DNA of 5,759 nucleotides from assembly GCA_001801285.1 (NCBI GenBank), contig MGXG01000085.1, positions 1 through 5,759 on the forward strand, given 5' to 3'. Made by a program: the position numbers and the translations under genes. Source of the stretch: Gammaproteobacteria bacterium GWE2_37_16 (GTDB taxonomy: Bacteria; Pseudomonadota; Gammaproteobacteria; UBA9339). Shown one piece after another: positions 4,233-5,759 of the stretch. Each line of letters begins with the position of its first letter. Positions within the stretch are counted from its first letter, which is position 1. The notes under the pieces are model-generated. The model did not search any database. It was not told where the DNA came from and saw nothing but the letters and a program-made list of their open reading frames with translations.

Positions 4233-5759
4233 ATGCCAATTACTGCCGCTAGACTAAAAAGATTATGGAACGCTCGTAAGGACGACCAAACATTGGAAGA
4301 ATTTGTTGTTAGTCTTCGTGATGGTTTCGATATTCATGATGCTGCTGATTTAGAAAATTTATGGGCGGCTTGTAAAGATGATAAAACTTTGGGCGCATTT
4401 ATTAATGATTTAGAGGATAGTTTCGATATCCATGACACACACGATTTTCGGAACTTATGGCTTGCTTGTAAGGATGATATAACTTTAAAAAATTTTGTTG
4501 TCCAAATTGGATTGCTCGACAATGCATTCGATATTCATGAAGATCAAGATATAATCAATCTATGGACGGCTTATATTCAAGTCATTGCTAAAAAAGCCGG
4601 GGTGGACTTTCATTCGGGTAGTATTGATGAAGATGCTTATAATGCCGCTTTTCATGACATTAGAAACATAAGAGATTTTATCGTTGATTTAGGTGATAAT
4701 CTTGATGTTCACGATACTATTGATCTAAAACACTTATGGGCTATTTTTTGCAGTTATAAAGATGAAAATTTAAAAGACTTTATTGATGTTCTTGACGACA
4801 ATTTTGATATTCATGATGCTGGTGATCTACGAAATTTAAGAGCTGCTTGTAAAGATTATTCAAAGGCAACTGCTCAAATTAGGGGTTTGCTAAATTCAGG
4901 GGGGAGTAATGCTGCCTCGTCATCAACTACGCCTGCACCACGTAAAATTTCCGCACCACCTGTGCCACAACGCGTTATAGGGCAAAGCTCATCAAGGAGC
5001 AGCTCTAGAATCTTGCAATCTAGACTCATTCCAAGGGATGATCAGGACCTTATTATACCACCTCCGCCACCGCTAGATGATGACGTGCCACCTCCGCCAC
5101 CACTACCTAAGGAGAAAGGGTTTTGGGCTGCTTTGTTTACAGGTAGCTCATCAAGTAGCAGCTCTAGCAGTCCACAACCTAGTAAGCCACCCACAGTTAC
5201 AAGTGTTGGTACAGAACAAGGCACACAAAATTTTCCAGAAGTTTTAAGAAAAATTATGGATAATTCTATCAAAATTATAGAAGTGGCTAACCTAAGCGCG
5301 GGTGATACGCAAGTGGCAACTAGTCAAACAAGCGAACATTGCCTTTCAATTACTTACGATTGTCATTCTTGTGTGAGTGCTCTCACCGTTATCGCCGATG
5401 GCAGCTTGGTTTCAGGGGATCTGGATAACTCAGTTAAAATTTGGGATACCAGAGCGGGACGCTGCCTCAAGGGGCATTCTGGTTCCGTCTATGCTCTTGC
5501 CGTTTTGCCAGAGGGCAGATTGGCTTCGGGGAGTGACGATGATTCAATCAAGATTTGGGATTTAAGATCGCGTTCTTGTATTTTTACTTTAGAGGGTCAT
5601 TCTAATAGCGTAAACGCTCTTGCCGTTTTGCCGGATGGCAGATTGGCTTCAGGGAGTAAAGATAACTCAATCAAGATTTGGGATTTAAGATCGCGTTCTT
5701 GCCTTTGTACTTTAGAGGGGCATTCTAATAGCGTAAACGCTCTTGCCGTTTTGCCAGAG
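4233..5759 (+). CDS. Large repeat protein: novel helical repeats, poly-Pro linker, WD40 repeats (3' end outside window)
   Basis: The first 509 residues are visible without a stop; the gene continues past the window. Residues 7-220 hold five to six copies of a 32-35-residue repeat with core CKDDxTLxxFxxxLxxxFDIHDxxDLxxLW; one copy (108-165) carries an insertion of about 25 residues. I do not recognise this repeat; spacing of hydrophobic residues suggests two helices per unit. Residues 222-375 are a low-complexity linker, rich in Ser and Pro, with PPPPPL at 276-281 and 286-291 and runs of serine. From residue 378 WD40 repeats begin, with hallmarks GH...LASGS.DNSIKIWD; three full units and the start of a fourth are seen. 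WD40 domains form beta-propellers that bind proteins, so this looks like a scaffold or a secreted host-interacting protein. There is no signal peptide or membrane segment; a type IV effector is possible but the C-terminus, where such signals lie, is missing. It is divergent from the recombinase gene. Confidence 0.9.
   Translation, partial: MPITAARLKRLWNARKDDQTLEEFVVSLRDGFDIHDAADLENLWAACKDDKTLGAFINDLEDSFDIHDTHDFRNLWLACKDDITLKNFVVQIGLLDNAFDIHEDQDIINLWTAYIQVIAKKAGVDFHSGSIDEDAYNAAFHDIRNIRDFIVDLGDNLDVHDTIDLKHLWAIFCSYKDENLKDFIDVLDDNFDIHDAGDLRNLRAACKDYSKATAQIRGLLNSGGSNAASSSTTPAPRKISAPPVPQRVIGQSSSRSSSRILQSRLIPRDDQDLIIPPPPPLDDDVPPPPPLPKEKGFWAALFTGSSSSSSSSSPQPSKPPTVTSVGTEQGTQNFPEVLRKIMDNSIKIIEVANLSAGDTQVATSQTSEHCLSITYDCHSCVSALTVIADGSLVSGDLDNSVKIWDTRAGRCLKGHSGSVYALAVLPEGRLASGSDDDSIKIWDLRSRSCIFTLEGHSNSVNALAVLPDGRLASGSKDNSIKIWDLRSRSCLCTLEGHSNSVNALAVLPE
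4251..4892 (+). repeat. Tandem array encoding 32-35-residue FDIHD/LW repeats
   Basis: Unit boundaries by residue: 7-40, 41-72, 73-107, 108-165 (with insertion), 166-199 and a partial 200-220. DNA similarity is still visible: a 16-base stretch beginning GATATTCATGATG is identical at 4329-4344 and 4806-4821, and the following codons for the CKD segment are also close. The best-matching copies are first/second and last, 477 bp apart, so the array probably grew by duplication of blocks and not only of neighbours. Confidence 0.8.
4986..5167 (+). repeat. Serine-linker direct repeat (two 23-bp copies)
   Basis: The 23-bp segments 4986-5008 and 5145-5167, both starting AGCTCATCAAG, differ at a single base and encode serine-rich tracts on each side of the poly-proline block (about SSSRSSSR and SSSSSSSSS). 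Near-identity in DNA, including synonymous positions, points to recent duplication within the linker. Confidence 0.75.
5058..5101 (+). repeat. Poly-proline direct repeat (two 14-bp copies, 30-bp period)
   Basis: CCACCTCCGCCACC occurs at 5058-5071 and 5088-5101, encoding the two PPPPPL motifs separated by the acidic DDDV. Proline runs followed by Leu in an acidic setting are known ligands of profilin, EVH1/WH1 and SH3-type domains in eukaryotes; whether they act that way here is not shown. Confidence 0.75.
5364..5759 (+). repeat. WD40-encoding tandem repeats, 123-bp unit
   Basis: Units start at the CAT codon of the GH-type motif: a divergent first unit at 5364-5474 (111 bp, 37 residues), then 5475-5597, 5598-5720 and the first 39 bases of another at 5721-5759. 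The two full 123-bp units match at about 105 of 123 bases, including many silent positions. This reveals recent amplification. The array runs off the window, so the number of propeller blades is unknown. Confidence 0.9.

Noticed and set aside
4334..4522. 62-residue minus-strand frame with internal repeats
   Set aside because: Its repeats (SSLQASHKF) are the reverse-strand image of the FDIHD/LW repeat DNA.
5042..5272. 76-residue minus-strand frame with poly-glycine
   Set aside because: The glycine run is the complement of the poly-proline codons of the repeat/WD40 gene.
5377..5565. 62-residue plus-strand frame
   Set aside because: It is an out-of-frame reading of the WD40 repeats; the in-frame reading gives canonical WD40 units.
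4251..5759. CRISPR array as an explanation for the repeated DNA
   Set aside because: The repeats are in-frame coding units of about 100 and 123 bp without conserved short repeats and unique spacers.

Overview
The window is AT-rich bacterial DNA with accessory-region character. Two things hint at the source. A decayed 3' fragment of a gammaproteobacterial-type HU gene lies at the left end. A large repeat protein with WD40 units and poly-proline motifs, of the kind seen in host-associated intracellular bacteria, lies at the right end. A Legionellales-like endosymbiont or pathogen (Legionella/Coxiella/Rickettsiella group) would fit, but this is inference from style and not a proven assignment.

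Layout. Positions 1-107 hold no gene but carry a perfect 10-bp hairpin overlapping a second, mutually exclusive one. Positions 108-206 encode only the C-terminal third of an HU protein. Positions 253-1707 (+) encode an intact 484-residue Schlafen/AlbA_2-type protein with a GHKL-like ATPase domain. The 357-bp gap 1708-2064 is non-coding and contains four ATGTAA hexamers in two helically phased pairs, an AT hairpin and one TGTCTA motif. Positions 2065-3429 (+) encode a eukaryotic-type Ser/Thr protein kinase with an unrecognised C-terminal domain of about 175 residues. Seven bases later, in convergent orientation, lies a complete 203-residue serine recombinase (3437-4048, -). Its divergent upstream region (4049-4232) contains several TGTCTA half-sites like those bound by Tn3/gamma-delta-type resolvases, a resolvase promoter candidate and a good promoter for the next gene. 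From 4233 to the window end (+) runs a 5'-complete, 3'-truncated gene. It encodes an unfamiliar tandem helical-looking repeat of 32-35 residues, a Ser/Pro-rich linker with two PPPPPL motifs, and WD40 repeats that are about 85% identical in DNA.

How the parts may relate. The AlbA_2/ATPase gene, the kinase and the recombinase form a typical accessory island without housekeeping genes. The recombinase probably acts at, and represses from, the half-sites between itself and the WD40 gene, so the WD40 gene's promoter may sit under recombinase control. The most novel item is the WD40 protein, a likely host-directed or scaffold protein. No complete known defence system, insertion sequence, CRISPR array, tRNA or rRNA is visible.
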